Positions 6,896-14,478 are shown, counted from the stretch's first letter. The stretch: 15,781 nt of DNA from Brachybacterium sp. (GCA_027322375.1 DAHVRS010000337.1:1-15781); one strand, 5' to 3'. The notes: a model not told the origin generated them from the sequence alone. Numbers and translations: made by a program.

Positions 6896-8462
6896 TGAAG
6901 ACCTCCTGGGCGAGGACGGGGCGCAGTGCCGCCTCGATCTCGTCGGTCGCGAACCACTCGCGCAGCTGACCGTCCAGCAGCACATTGCCGAGCGCGCCCA
7001 TGATCATGGATTGGTCGAGCGAGAGGTGACGCTCAGCCCGCACTCCGGTGCCGACGGCGACCGCGTCGTGGAAGCCACCGCGGCCATAGGCGCCGAGCTC
7101 CGTCTCGATCCGGGAGAGGTTCTCCAGCGCGGCGTCGGGCTCGTACTGGAGGGCGAGCGCCGCGGCGTGAGGGGTGACCACGCCGTCCAGGCCCTGCGGG
7201 TAGGGCTCGCCGGCGCGCCAGTCGGTGCCGGCCGCGTCGGAGAAGTAGCCGGTGGGGTTCAGTCCCAGCGCGTCCACGCCGTACTCGCGGTAGCCGCCGT
7301 GCGGATCGGAGCTCGGGGAGAACCCCCAGTAGCCGTAGCCGGCCTCGTCCAGACCGTGCTCGCGCTGGGCGCGCACGTGCAGGGCATGGTTGCGGCCCCA
7401 GCTGTCCGGCCCCCAGGCCGCCTCTGGCACGAAGAGGTCGGGCATGAGCTCCTCGAACATCGACCCGCCCCAGCCGGGGACGACCTGCATGCCGCGGTAG
7501 GTATGGGCGCCCTCGAAGACGGCCACGCCCTCGTGCTCGGTCCACTCCCCCACCGGCGCCGTCTCGGGCCAGTCCCACTCCGGCGGGAAGGTGCGGAACG
7601 TCGTGAAGTAGGCGGCGGCCGGGATCTGCCCGGCGAGGATCCCGAGATAGGTGACCATCCGGGCCTCGGAGACGGCGGTGTCGTAGTGGTGACCGGAGTG
7701 GTACCAGACGTCCGCGCCCTCGATGCCGTTCATGAGCGGGAGGAGCTCGGCGTCCTCGCGGCTCGGGTCTTCGAGCCAGAAGCCGCCGACGGTCTGGCCG
7801 GGCTGGGCGGCGACGTCGCGGTCGAAGAACACGTCCCAGCGCATGCCGTCGGCCAGCCGACGGGCGCGGCGCCGGTTCGAGGGGTCGGCCTCGGCGACGA
7901 CGTGGAGGGCCGCACCGAGCCAGCCCATGTCCACGCTCGAGACGAAGGGGACCACCGGGTCGCCGGAGCCTGGCCAGGAGCGCAGGATCGTCCCGTCGGC
8001 CTCGTCGTACCAGTTCACGTACATGCCCGAGGGCTCGTGGCGCTCCATCGTCTCCAGGCTCGTGAGCGTCGCGGCGATGCGGCGCCGGGCATCGCCCGGG
8101 GTGATCAACCGCAGCTCGCGTGCCAGCAGCGCGGACCACAGGGAGCCGCCGATGTTGGTGGGCGAGGTGTGGCGGGAGTGTCCGGTGAGGGAGGCGTCGA
8201 TGCTGTCGGAGATGAGGCCCGTGGAGCGGACGGTCATCGCGTCGAGGCTGCGCCAGGTGTCCTTCGCCCAGCGGCGCAGGAGGGTGCGGTCGGCGCGGGA
8301 AGGAGCAGACGGGCCGACGGGCATCACGGCCTCCGTTCGACGGGGTGCTGCCGCGGCGCGGCCGGGCAGGACGGCGGTCGCCGCGAAGGCGCCGGCGCCG
8401 AGCAGGGGGACGGTGAGCAGTGTGCGCCGGTCGAAGCCGGTCGCGTGAGAGCGAAGGGTCAC
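6882..8462 (-). CDS. Tat-exported 'glucoamylase'-family (GH144-like) glucanase
   Basis: A 526-residue enzyme with a Tat-type signal: FDRRTLL (10-16), a hydrophobic stretch to about residue 33, and an AAAAP cleavage region (36-40). The mature part has motifs of the PF10091 'glycoamylase' fold, an (alpha/alpha)6 barrel shared by GH144 endo-beta-1,2-glucanases and the central domain of cyclic beta-1,2-glucan synthases: TSPTNIG (99-105), SVDMGWLGAAL (176-186), PGWGGSMFEELMP (329-341), YWGFSPS (378-384) and LSLDQSM (480-486). The database name 'glucoamylase' is misleading, because true starch glucoamylases are GH15. GTG start at 8462 with AGGAGG 4 bases upstream. It probably cuts an extracellular glucan and feeds the transporter encoded just before it. 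Family is fairly sure; beta-1,2 specificity is inferred. Confidence 0.85.
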   Translation of the reverse strand: MTLRSHATGFDRRTLLTVPLLGAGAFAATAVLPGRAAAAPRRTEAVMPVGPSAPSRADRTLLRRWAKDTWRSLDAMTVRSTGLISDSIDASLTGHSRHTSPTNIGGSLWSALLARELRLITPGDARRRIAATLTSLETMERHEPSGMYVNWYDEADGTILRSWPGSGDPVVPFVSSVDMGWLGAALHVVAEADPSNRRRARRLADGMRWDVFFDRDVAAQPGQTVGGFWLEDPSREDAELLPLMNGIEGADVWYHSGHHYDTAVSEARMVTYLGILAGQIPAAAYFTTFRTFPPEWDWPETAPVGEWTEHEGVAVFEGAHTYRGMQVVPGWGGSMFEELMPDLFVPEAAWGPDSWGRNHALHVRAQREHGLDEAGYGYWGFSPSSDPHGGYREYGVDALGLNPTGYFSDAAGTDWRAGEPYPQGLDGVVTPHAAALALQYEPDAALENLSRIETELGAYGRGGFHDAVAVGTGVRAERHLSLDQSMIMGALGNVLLDGQLREWFATDEIEAALRPVLAQEVFNAHG

Positions 8463-8500
8463 GTTGCCTCCTCGAGGCGTGGTGGCGGGTGGGGTGCGGG

Positions 8501-8517
8501 CGGCTCGCGGCGAGCCG
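8501..8517. other. Perfect 7-base-pair hairpin between permease and glucanase genes
   Basis: CGGCTCG (8501-8507) and CGAGCCG (8511-8517) pair around a 3-base loop in the 94-base gap before the glucanase start. No T run follows in either direction. It may pause polymerase or stabilise a processed transporter mRNA, giving different levels of transporter and enzyme. Confidence 0.4.
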
Positions 8518-8556
8518 ACTGCTGCGGGGCTCGCAGCGGGCCGCCCGCGGTGGGGC

Positions 8557-9375
8557 TCACTTGATGCCGGTGGCGGCGATGCCCTGGATGAAGTAGCGCT
8601 GGAAGAACAGGAAGACCACGAGGATCGGCAGCACGATGAGCGTGGCGCCTGCGAGCAGCAGCCCGTAGTCCGTCTGGTTCTGGCCGGTGGAGATCAGCGC
8701 CAGCGCAACGGGGAGGGTGTAGGTGGACTCGCTCGAGGAGACCACCAGCGGCCACAGGAAGTTGTTCCAGGAGCCGAGGAAGGTGAGGATGCCGAGGGTC
8801 GCAAAGGCCGGGCCCGCCAGCGGCAGGTAGATCCGGAAGAAGATCGCGATCTCCCCGACCCCGTCGATCCGTCCGGCCTCGAGCAGCTCCCGCGGCAGGC
8901 CCAGGAAGAACTGCCGCATGAGGAACACGCTGAAGGGCTGGACGAGGAAGGGCAGGATCAGGGCCGGCAACGTGTCGGCCAGTCCCAGGTTCACCACCAG
9001 CACGTACTGCGGGATGAAGGTGACCAGGCCCGGGATCATCAGGCAGCCCAGCACGAGCACGAACAGCAGCTTCTTGAAGGGGAAGCGCAGGTGCGCGAGG
9101 GCGTAGCCGAACATGGAGCTCAGCAGGAGGTTCCCTGCGGTGACGACGATCGCGACGATCGCGGAGTTCGAGAAGAACTTCGCGAACGGACGGTCGAAGA
9201 GACGGCGGAAGTTGCCCAGCGTCGGCTCCTCGGGCAGCCAGGTGGGCGGCACCCGGAGCAGCTCTCCCTGCGTCTTCAGGCTCCCCAGCACCATCCACAG
9301 GAACGGGGTGATGACCAGGAGCAGGAAGCCGAGCAGGACGATGTTGGTGAGGATCGGATTGCGGCGCTCGAGCAT
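8557..9375 (-). CDS. Sugar ABC transporter permease, CUT1 family, MalG type
   Basis: A 272-residue inner-membrane protein with six predicted helices (first at about 12-31, others at about 71-93, 103-125, 135-156, 190-210 and 240-260). The cytoplasmic EAA loop that contacts the ATPase is ELLEAGRIDGVGEIAIFFRIYLP (about 163-185), written here only as a named motif: EAGRIDG is its core at 166-172. The end FFQRYFIQGIAATGIK is typical of MalG-type subunits. The ATG at 9375 shares one base with the stop of the first permease (TGATG), so the two are translated in step. The open frame extends upstream to 9873 but has no transporter features there. It works with the neighbouring permease and binding protein; no ATPase gene is nearby. 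Confidence 0.95.
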   Translation of the reverse strand: MLERRNPILTNIVLLGFLLLVITPFLWMVLGSLKTQGELLRVPPTWLPEEPTLGNFRRLFDRPFAKFFSNSAIVAIVVTAGNLLLSSMFGYALAHLRFPFKKLLFVLVLGCLMIPGLVTFIPQYVLVVNLGLADTLPALILPFLVQPFSVFLMRQFFLGLPRELLEAGRIDGVGEIAIFFRIYLPLAGPAFATLGILTFLGSWNNFLWPLVVSSSESTYTLPVALALISTGQNQTDYGLLLAGATLIVLPILVVFLFFQRYFIQGIAATGIK

Positions 9376-10319
9376 CACTTCTCCCTCATCAGGCGGAACT
9401 GCACGAGGGTGACCAAGCCGATGACGAGGAACGTCAGATAGGCCATGGCCCCGGCGACGCCGTAGTTCCCGAAGCCGAACTGGTTGTAGGTGTACATCGA
9501 GGCGGAGACCGTCGCGTTCAGCGGCCCGCCGTTCGTCATCACGAACGGCTCCTCGAAGAACTGCAGGTAGCCGATCGAGGTGGTGACCAGCACGAACAGC
9601 ATCGTCGGCCGGATCGACGGCAGGGTGATGCTCACGAACCGCCGCCAGCGCCCGGCGCCGTCGAGCGCCGCGGCCTCGTGCAGGCCCGGGTCCACGGCCT
9701 GCAGTCCGGCGAGGAAGATGATCATCGAGGTGCCGAAGTTGCGCCACACGGCCATCACCACGAGCGAGAGCAGCGCGGTGCGCTGATCGCCGAGCCAGTG
9801 CGGGCCGTCGATCCCGACCCAGCCGAGCACGGTGTTGACCAGGCCCGTTCCGGGCTGGAGCAGGAAGCGCCACACCACCGCGACCGCGACGATCGAGGTG
9901 ATCACCGGCGAGTAGAAGCCGACGCGGTACACGGCGCGCAGTCGTCCCACGCCCGTGTTCAGGGCGAGTGCGGCAGCGAGCCCGGCGGTGATCGTCAGCG
10001 GCACACCGAGCAGCACGAACACCCCTGTGTTCAGCGCAGCGCGGCGGAAGACCGGATCCGCGAAGGCGGTGCGGTAGTTCTCGAGCCCCACGAAGTCCAC
10101 GGCGAAGGGGGTGCGGATGTCGGAGATGCGCATGTCGGTGAAGGACATGAACATCGACTGCAGCACCGGCCAGGCGGTGAAGACGGCGAAAAGGAGCACG
10201 AAGGGCAGGGCGAGCAGCACTCCGGCGCGTGCCTCGGCGGCGCCGCGCCGGGAGCGCCGACGGGACCCGGCCGCAGCCGGCCTCCCGTCGGTGCCCGCCG
10301 TCGTGGTGGAGGTGCTCAT
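9375..10319 (-). CDS. Sugar ABC transporter permease, CUT1 family, MalF type
   Basis: A 314-residue protein with a basic cytoplasmic N-terminus (SRRRSRRG, 19-26) and six predicted membrane helices, the first at about 33-55. The EAA loop is HEAAALDGAGRWRRF (214-228) followed by ITLPSIRP. The segment LNTGVFVLLGVPLTI (96-110) and the motif MTNGGP (261-266) are typical of CUT1 permeases. The ATG lies one base after the stop of the binding-protein gene. It would form the membrane channel with the second permease and pass oligosaccharides delivered by the lipoprotein. Confidence 0.95.
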   Translation of the reverse strand: MSTSTTTAGTDGRPAAAGSRRRSRRGAAEARAGVLLALPFVLLFAVFTAWPVLQSMFMSFTDMRISDIRTPFAVDFVGLENYRTAFADPVFRRAALNTGVFVLLGVPLTITAGLAAALALNTGVGRLRAVYRVGFYSPVITSIVAVAVVWRFLLQPGTGLVNTVLGWVGIDGPHWLGDQRTALLSLVVMAVWRNFGTSMIIFLAGLQAVDPGLHEAAALDGAGRWRRFVSITLPSIRPTMLFVLVTTSIGYLQFFEEPFVMTNGGPLNATVSASMYTYNQFGFGNYGVAGAMAYLTFLVIGLVTLVQFRLMREK

Positions 10320-10320
10320 C

Positions 10321-11613
10321 TCAGGCTCCGGTGCCGATGCCCTGGGCCTCGGACTGGGTGGCCGCGAGGGCGTCCGCAGGGGCGAGGTCGTCCTTGCAGA
10401 CCTTCTCGATCTGCGCGTCGAAGGACGCGGCGACCTGCTCCCAGGTCGCGACGACCGGCGGGGCGAGCGCGGTGTCGAGCTGGGCGCGGAACACCTCGAA
10501 CTTCTCGTTCGACGCGACCGTCTCGTCCTCCCAGCCCTGCTGCAGGGCGGGCAGGTCGGTGGACATGCCGAACCACTCGACCTGCACCTCGGGGGTGGAG
10601 AGGTACTGGACGAGCTTCCAGGCGGCGTCGCGGTTCTTCGTGCCCTGGAAGACGCCGAGGTTCGCGCCGCCGAGGAAGCTGGAGCTGGTCTCCTTCACGG
10701 GCATGGTGAACACGCCGTACTTGCCGGCGAAGCCCTCGCCGCCCACGGACTCGACCGCGCTCATCATCCACGGGCCGGAGATGAACATCGGGACGCGGCC
10801 GGAGACGAAGTCCTGCTCGGTGGTGCCATCGGCCGGCGCGGGATCTGCGAGGCCGTCGGTGAAGTAGGACTGGTAGTAGGCCAGCGCCTCCTCGTTCTGG
10901 CCGGACTCGAAGGTGAATTCGGTGCTGGCCTCGTCCACGACGTTCCCGCCGTTGGACCAGATCAGCGGCATGACCGACTGCCAGGAGCCGGTGCCGCCGG
11001 GCTGCAGGGAGATGCCCCACTCAGCGTCGGCCTTCTCCTGGAGGGCCTGGGCGAGGGCGACGAGGCCCTCCCAGTCCGTGGGCGGCTCGGTGATCCCGGC
11101 CTTCTCGGCGAGGTCTTTGCGGTAATAGACGACGCGGGTCTCGACGTACCACGGCACGCCGTAGACGGTGCCGTCGACGGTCACGGACTCGAGCGCGCCC
11201 GGGAAGTAGTCGTCGGTCGCGACCTCCTCGGGGGTGGACTCCAGCGCGTTCAGGCCCACGAACTCGGCCATCCAGGTGGAGCCGACCTGGGCGACGTCGG
11301 GCGCGGTGCCGGCGGCGATCGCGGAGGTGAACTTGTCGTGGGCGCTGTCCCAGGGGACGGGAGTGACCTCGACGGTGACGTCGGGGTTCTGCTCCTGGAA
11401 GCCCTTGAGCAGCTCGGGGAGCTTCTCACCCTCGGCACCCATCGCCCAGACGGTGAGGGAACCGGTGGCGGCGCCCTCGGCGATCGGCTCGGCGGGGGCG
11501 GCGGGACCGGACTCGGTCTCGTCGGGACGGCCGCAGGCGGCGAGCAGGCCGAGGGCGGCCGCGGCGCCGAGGCCGGTGACGGTGCGGCGGGTGGGGCGGG
11601 CGAACGAGGACAT
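10321..11613 (-). CDS. Sugar-binding lipoprotein of a CUT1 ABC transporter
   Basis: A 430-residue family 1 extracellular solute-binding protein. The N-terminus has RRT (9-11), a hydrophobic stretch and the lipobox LAAC with C27 as the lipidation site, so it is anchored outside the membrane. The mature protein opens with LTVWAMGAEGEKLPELLKGF, usual for the MalE-like fold, and contains APDVAQVGSTWMAEF, VYGVPWYVETRVVYYRKDL and GRVPMFISGPWMM. Aromatic residues such as those in VPWY and GPWMM are candidates for sugar stacking. The ATG has AAGGAG (11620-11625) 5 bases upstream. The gene follows the LacI gene by 149 bases and heads the transporter genes. The ligand is unknown; a gluco-oligosaccharide is inferred from the enzymes next door. 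Confidence 0.95.
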   Translation of the reverse strand: MSSFARPTRRTVTGLGAAAALGLLAACGRPDETESGPAAPAEPIAEGAATGSLTVWAMGAEGEKLPELLKGFQEQNPDVTVEVTPVPWDSAHDKFTSAIAAGTAPDVAQVGSTWMAEFVGLNALESTPEEVATDDYFPGALESVTVDGTVYGVPWYVETRVVYYRKDLAEKAGITEPPTDWEGLVALAQALQEKADAEWGISLQPGGTGSWQSVMPLIWSNGGNVVDEASTEFTFESGQNEEALAYYQSYFTDGLADPAPADGTTEQDFVSGRVPMFISGPWMMSAVESVGGEGFAGKYGVFTMPVKETSSSFLGGANLGVFQGTKNRDAAWKLVQYLSTPEVQVEWFGMSTDLPALQQGWEDETVASNEKFEVFRAQLDTALAPPVVATWEQVAASFDAQIEKVCKDDLAPADALAATQSEAQGIGTGA

Positions 11614-11727
11614 GGTGTCTCCTTCATCGGGGGTGCTCAGCGGCGGTGCCGGGGCCGACGAGGTGCCGGGCGGCGGTGCCGAGGCAGGGTGGTGGTTCTG
11701 GGTCTGGGTGGCGAGAGGTCGAGCAGG

Positions 11728-11743
11728 GCCCGGCGGAGCGGGC
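11728..11743. other. Small hairpin after the LacI gene
   Basis: GCCCG (11728-11732) and CGGGC (11739-11743) pair around a 6-base loop, 19 bases after the LacI stop in the 149-base gap before the binding-protein gene. Without a T run it is a weak terminator at best. No convincing promoter or LacI-type operator is seen in this gap, so the transporter genes may depend on transcription from the LacI promoter. Confidence 0.25.
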
Positions 11744-11762
11744 TTGATGGACGGGGGCGGGC

Positions 11763-12779
11763 TCAGGCGGGTTCGGCGCAGCCGCAGGAGGCACGCAGAA
11801 CGGCACGGGAGCCGATGGTGACGGGATCAGCGGCGGGCGAGCCGTCGATCCGGGCGGCGAGCCGGCGCGCGGCGAGCGCGCCGAGCTGTTCGATCTCCTG
11901 CCGGACCGTGGTGAGGCCCGGGGTGATGTAGCGGGCGGCGACGGTGTCGTCCCACCCGGTCACGGCGAGGTCCTCGGGGACGCGCACGCCGCCCGCGGTG
12001 AGGCGGGAGATGACGGCGAGGGCGAGCTCGTCGTTGCCGCAGACGAGCGCGTCGAGGTCGATCGGCTCGCGGAGGATCCGCTCGGCGACCTCGCGCCCGG
12101 CGTCCTCGACGGGGTCCACCTCGTACAGCCGCACGAGGGAGAGCCCAGCGTCCTCGAGCGCGTCGAGGCAGCCGCGGTGACGGCCGGCGATGTCCGAGCC
12201 CTCCTCGGGACGGCCGACGAAGCCGATCCGGCGCCGGCCGTGCTCGAGGAGGTGCGCGGTGAGCTCCCGGGCGGGGGCCCGGTTCTCGGCGTGGACGGCG
12301 TCAGCGCCCTCGACGCGGCCGCGGGCGACCGTGACGGTGGGCCGGACCCCGGCCACGCGGGCGACGAACTCATCGTCCGCGCCGCTGGGGGCCATGAAGG
12401 CGATCCCGTCGACGCGGCCGAGGAGGTCGAGCGCGTGGGGGGAGTGCACGCCGTCCGGGGAGGCGAGGGCGAGCACCACGGACAGCCCCAGCTCGGAGGC
12501 GGCGATGTCGAAGCCGACGAGGAGCTGGGAGTAGTAGTGCCCGTCGATGTGGGGAAGGACCGCGCCGAGGGCGCGGGTGCGCCGGCCGGCGAGGGCGCGA
12601 GCGGCGGCGGCCGGGACGTACTGCAGCTCCTGCGCCGCCTGGAGGACCGCCTCGCGAGTGCGCGCGGCGACCTTCCCGCTGTCGGAGAAGGTGCGGCTGA
12701 CCGTGGCGATCGAGACGCCGGCGCGTTCAGCGACCTCGTAGACCGTGGCGGCCGGGAGAGTGTCTCCGTTGCCTGTCAT
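11763..12779 (-). CDS. LacI-family transcriptional regulator of the sugar locus
   Basis: A 338-residue repressor. The N-terminal helix-turn-helix is at about 11-33 (VYEVAERAGVSIATVSRTF), followed by the hinge-helix segment YVPAAAARALAG (54-65) that inserts in the DNA minor groove. The rest is a periplasmic-binding-protein-like sensor domain ending in RASCGC, common in this family. The ATG has AGGAGG (12786-12791) 6 bases upstream. The gene leads the sugar locus in the same direction, and a LacI-type operator lies in its promoter, so it most likely represses itself and the genes behind it until an imported sugar releases it. The effector is not evident. Confidence 0.95.
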   Translation of the reverse strand: MTGNGDTLPAATVYEVAERAGVSIATVSRTFSDSGKVAARTREAVLQAAQELQYVPAAAARALAGRRTRALGAVLPHIDGHYYSQLLVGFDIAASELGLSVVLALASPDGVHSPHALDLLGRVDGIAFMAPSGADDEFVARVAGVRPTVTVARGRVEGADAVHAENRAPARELTAHLLEHGRRRIGFVGRPEEGSDIAGRHRGCLDALEDAGLSLVRLYEVDPVEDAGREVAERILREPIDLDALVCGNDELALAVISRLTAGGVRVPEDLAVTGWDDTVAARYITPGLTTVRQEIEQLGALAARRLAARIDGSPAADPVTIGSRAVLRASCGCAEPA

Positions 12780-12829
12780 GTCCCACCTCCTCGTCGAGTG
12801 CGGGCGCCCGAATGGCGCCGTGACACCAG

Positions 12830-12858
12830 ACTGTATGCGCTTACATCACGGATGTGAA
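12830..12858 (-). promoter_or_regulatory. Promoter of the LacI gene and probably the whole sugar locus
   Basis: On the minus strand TTCACA (-35, 12853-12858) and TACAGT (-10, 12830-12835) are separated by exactly 17 bases. Transcription would start near 12823, leaving a leader of about 44 bases with a good ribosome binding site. Both boxes are reasonable matches to a housekeeping sigma promoter. The operator fills the spacer and overlaps the -10. Confidence 0.6.
12832..12845. promoter_or_regulatory. LacI-family operator
   Basis: TGTATGCGCTTACA is a near-perfect palindrome centred on CG; the right half is the classic GCTTACA and the left differs from it by one base. It closely fits the LacI-family consensus TGTAAGCGCTTACA. 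It lies between the -35 and -10 of the LacI gene, where bound repressor would block polymerase. Confidence 0.72.
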
Positions 12859-12970
12859 GCCACGAACGGGTAAAGGTTCGCGAGGCGCCGGTCAGCGACG
12901 GCGTGTCGCGTGGAGGCAGGTCGTGGCGGCGTCCCCGGGGAGACGCAGCGCGACGAGGTCAGCCGGCAAA

Positions 12971-13012
12971 GCAGAGCCCCCGCACGAGTCTCGTCTCCTG
13001 CGGGGGCCCTGC
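12971..13012 (-). terminator. Intrinsic terminator of hisD
   Basis: GCCCCCGCA (12976-12984) and TGCGGGGGC (12999-13007) pair perfectly around a 14-base loop, and the stem continues to 12971 and 13012 with a single A-C mismatch, 14 positions in all. On the minus strand it starts 25 bases after the hisD stop and is followed by CTTTG, a short T run. It should separate hisD from the LacI promoter downstream. Confidence 0.7.
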
Positions 13013-13037
13013 GACGGGAGTCAGTGCGTGGCGCGCC

Positions 13038-14375
13038 TCAGTCCGCGAAGCGGATGTCGATCGCGGTGCCGTGGGCGGGCAGGCCCTCCGCGGTGGCGAG
13101 GGTGGTCGCGGCGTGGCGGGCGGTCGCGAGCGCGTCGCGGTCGTAGTCGACCACGTGGATGCCGCGCAGGAAGGTCTGCACGCCGAGGCCGCCGCCGAAG
13201 CGCGAGCTGCCTCCGGTGGGCAGGACGTGGTTGGAACCGGCCGCGTAGTCGCCGAGGCTCACCGGCGCGTGGGGGCCCACGAAGATGGCGCCCGCGTTCG
13301 TGACCTGCGCGGCGACGGCGGCGGCGTCGGCCGTCTGGATCTCGAGGTGCTCGGCGCCGTAGGCGTCCACGACCTCGAGGCCCTGGTCGAGGTCCCGCAC
13401 GAGCACTGCCCCGCTCTGCTCGCCGCGCAGCGCCTGCTCGATCCGCTCGGCGTGCAGCGCGACGGGGACCTGGCGGGCGAGCTCGGCCTCGACGGCGCCG
13501 ACGAGCTCGGGCGCGTCGGTGACGAGGATGCTCGCGGCCATCGGGTCGTGCTCGGCCTGGGAGATCAGGTCCGCGGCAAGGAAGGCCGGGTCCGCGTCGG
13601 CGTCGGCGAGGATCGCGATCTCGGTGGGGCCGGCCTCTGCGTCGATGCCGACGGTGCCTCGCACCAGGCGCTTCGCGGCGACGACGTACACATTCCCGGG
13701 GCCGGTGACGAGGTCGACGGGGTCCAGCCCCACGCCGTCGCCGAGGTCATCGGCGCCGTGGGCGAGCAGCGAGATCGCCTGGGCGCCGCCCGCGGCGATC
13801 ACCTCGGTGACGCCGAGCAGCGCGCAGGCGGCGAGGATCGTCGGGTGCGGCAGTCCGCCGAACTCCTTCTGCGGCGGGGAGGCGAGCACGATCTGCCCGA
13901 CCCCGGCGACCTGGGCGGGGACCACGTTCATCACGACGGAGCTGGGCAGCACGGCGCGGCCGCCGGGCACGTACAGCCCCACGCGGCGCACGGGGATCCA
14001 GCGCTGGGTGACGCTGCCGCCGGGGACGACCTCGACGGTCTCGTCGGGGCGTCGCTGGGCCGAGTCGACGGCGCGAACGCGGGCGATCGACTCCTCGAGC
14101 GCGGCGCGGATCTCGGGGTCGAGCTCGTCGAGCGCCTTCTGGATCTCCGCGGCGGGGACGCGCAGTTGCTCGGGCCGGATCCCGTCGAAGCGCTCGGAGG
14201 CGTCGAGCACAGCGGCGGCGCCGCGCGCGGCGACGTCCTCGACCACGGGGCGCACCGCGGCGACCGCGGCGTCGACGTCGAGCTCGGCACGCGGCAGCGC
14301 CTTCGCCAGCTCGGCGGCGCTGAGGGTGCGCTCGCGCAGATCGGTCACGGCGAGGAAAGGAGCAGGATCGGCCAT
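13038..14375 (-). CDS. hisD: Histidinol dehydrogenase HisD
   Basis: HisD carries out the last two steps of histidine synthesis, oxidising histidinol to histidine with two NAD+, as a zinc-dependent cytoplasmic dimer. The 445-residue protein has YVPGG (135-139), LVTGPGN (222-228) for NAD binding, the zinc ligands Q273 and H276 (SQAEHDP), D376 ([16 protein letters not shown]) and H435, and the catalytic pair E342-H343 (YGAEHLEI). It starts with ATG at 14375, six bases after a TAAACT box and without a ribosome binding site, so the mRNA is probably leaderless. It is divergent from zupT and closed by a strong terminator, so it appears to be transcribed alone, apart from hisC and the other his genes. 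Confidence 0.97.
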   Translation of the reverse strand: MADPAPFLAVTDLRERTLSAAELAKALPRAELDVDAAVAAVRPVVEDVAARGAAAVLDASERFDGIRPEQLRVPAAEIQKALDELDPEIRAALEESIARVRAVDSAQRRPDETVEVVPGGSVTQRWIPVRRVGLYVPGGRAVLPSSVVMNVVPAQVAGVGQIVLASPPQKEFGGLPHPTILAACALLGVTEVIAAGGAQAISLLAHGADDLGDGVGLDPVDLVTGPGNVYVVAAKRLVRGTVGIDAEAGPTEIAILADADADPAFLAADLISQAEHDPMAASILVTDAPELVGAVEAELARQVPVALHAERIEQALRGEQSGAVLVRDLDQGLEVVDAYGAEHLEIQTADAAAVAAQVTNAGAIFVGPHAPVSLGDYAAGSNHVLPTGGSSRFGGGLGVQTFLRGIHVVDYDRDALATARHAATTLATAEGLPAHGTAIDIRFAD

Positions 14376-14381
14376 GCGGCC

Positions 14382-14387
14382 AGTTTA
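14382..14387 (-). promoter_or_regulatory. -10 box of a probable leaderless hisD promoter
   Basis: TAAACT on the minus strand is followed by six bases and the ATG of hisD. Transcription from this box would begin at the start codon. No Shine-Dalgarno sequence precedes the ATG at a usable distance. No clear -35 is visible; the position falls inside the inverted repeat at 14401-14419. Confidence 0.48.
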
Positions 14388-14400
14388 GGAGGGCTGGCCC

Positions 14401-14419
14401 GGGCGAGAACGTCTCGCCC
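14401..14419. promoter_or_regulatory. 19-base perfect inverted repeat between hisD and zupT
   Basis: GGGCGAGA (14401-14408) and TCTCGCCC (14412-14419) are exact reverse complements around ACG. The repeat is centred 35 bases upstream of the hisD start and 69 bases upstream of zupT, over the expected hisD -35. This is a good place for an operator, though the element could also form a hairpin in RNA only if transcription began further upstream. No regulator is recognised. Confidence 0.45.
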
Positions 14420-14465
14420 ACCCCTCGGAGGGACCTCGGACGGCCAGGCCCGACGGGGCGAGGAC

Positions 14466-14471
14466 TAGTGT
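14466..14471 (+). promoter_or_regulatory. -10 box of a probable leaderless zupT promoter
   Basis: TAGTGT is followed by seven bases and the GTG start of the transporter gene. A GAGGA at 14460-14464 is 14 bases from the start codon, too far for an ordinary ribosome binding site. This is the least certain of the leaderless candidates. Confidence 0.35.
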
Positions 14472-14478
14472 CGCCTCC

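Noticed and set aside
6882..8462. Starch glucoamylase (GH15)
   Set aside because: The 'glucoamylase' label comes from the PF10091 family name; the GWGGSMFE and SPTNIG motifs fit the GH144/cyclic glucan synthase fold, not GH15.
6843..8564. Plus-strand open frame of 573 codons opposite the glucanase gene
   Set aside because: It is the mirror of a strongly supported gene, and its translation has repetitive Gly/Val/Arg/Ala content without motifs.
9376..9873. N-terminal extension of the MalG-type permease
   Set aside because: It would overlap the MalF-type permease gene and adds no membrane helix or motif; the ATG at 9375 fits the family start.
11640..11681. Direct repeat GCGGCGGTGCCG, two copies 30 bases apart
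   Set aside because: Short and of simple composition in a GC-rich gap; no dyad symmetry or promoter element links it to regulation.
10111..11931. Plus-strand open frame of 606 codons opposite the binding-protein gene
   Set aside because: Antisense to a lipoprotein gene with lipobox and family motifs; no ribosome binding site or recognisable domain.
12903..14468. Plus-strand open frame of 521 codons opposite hisD
   Set aside because: Antisense to hisD, which has all catalytic residues; composition is that of a shadow frame.
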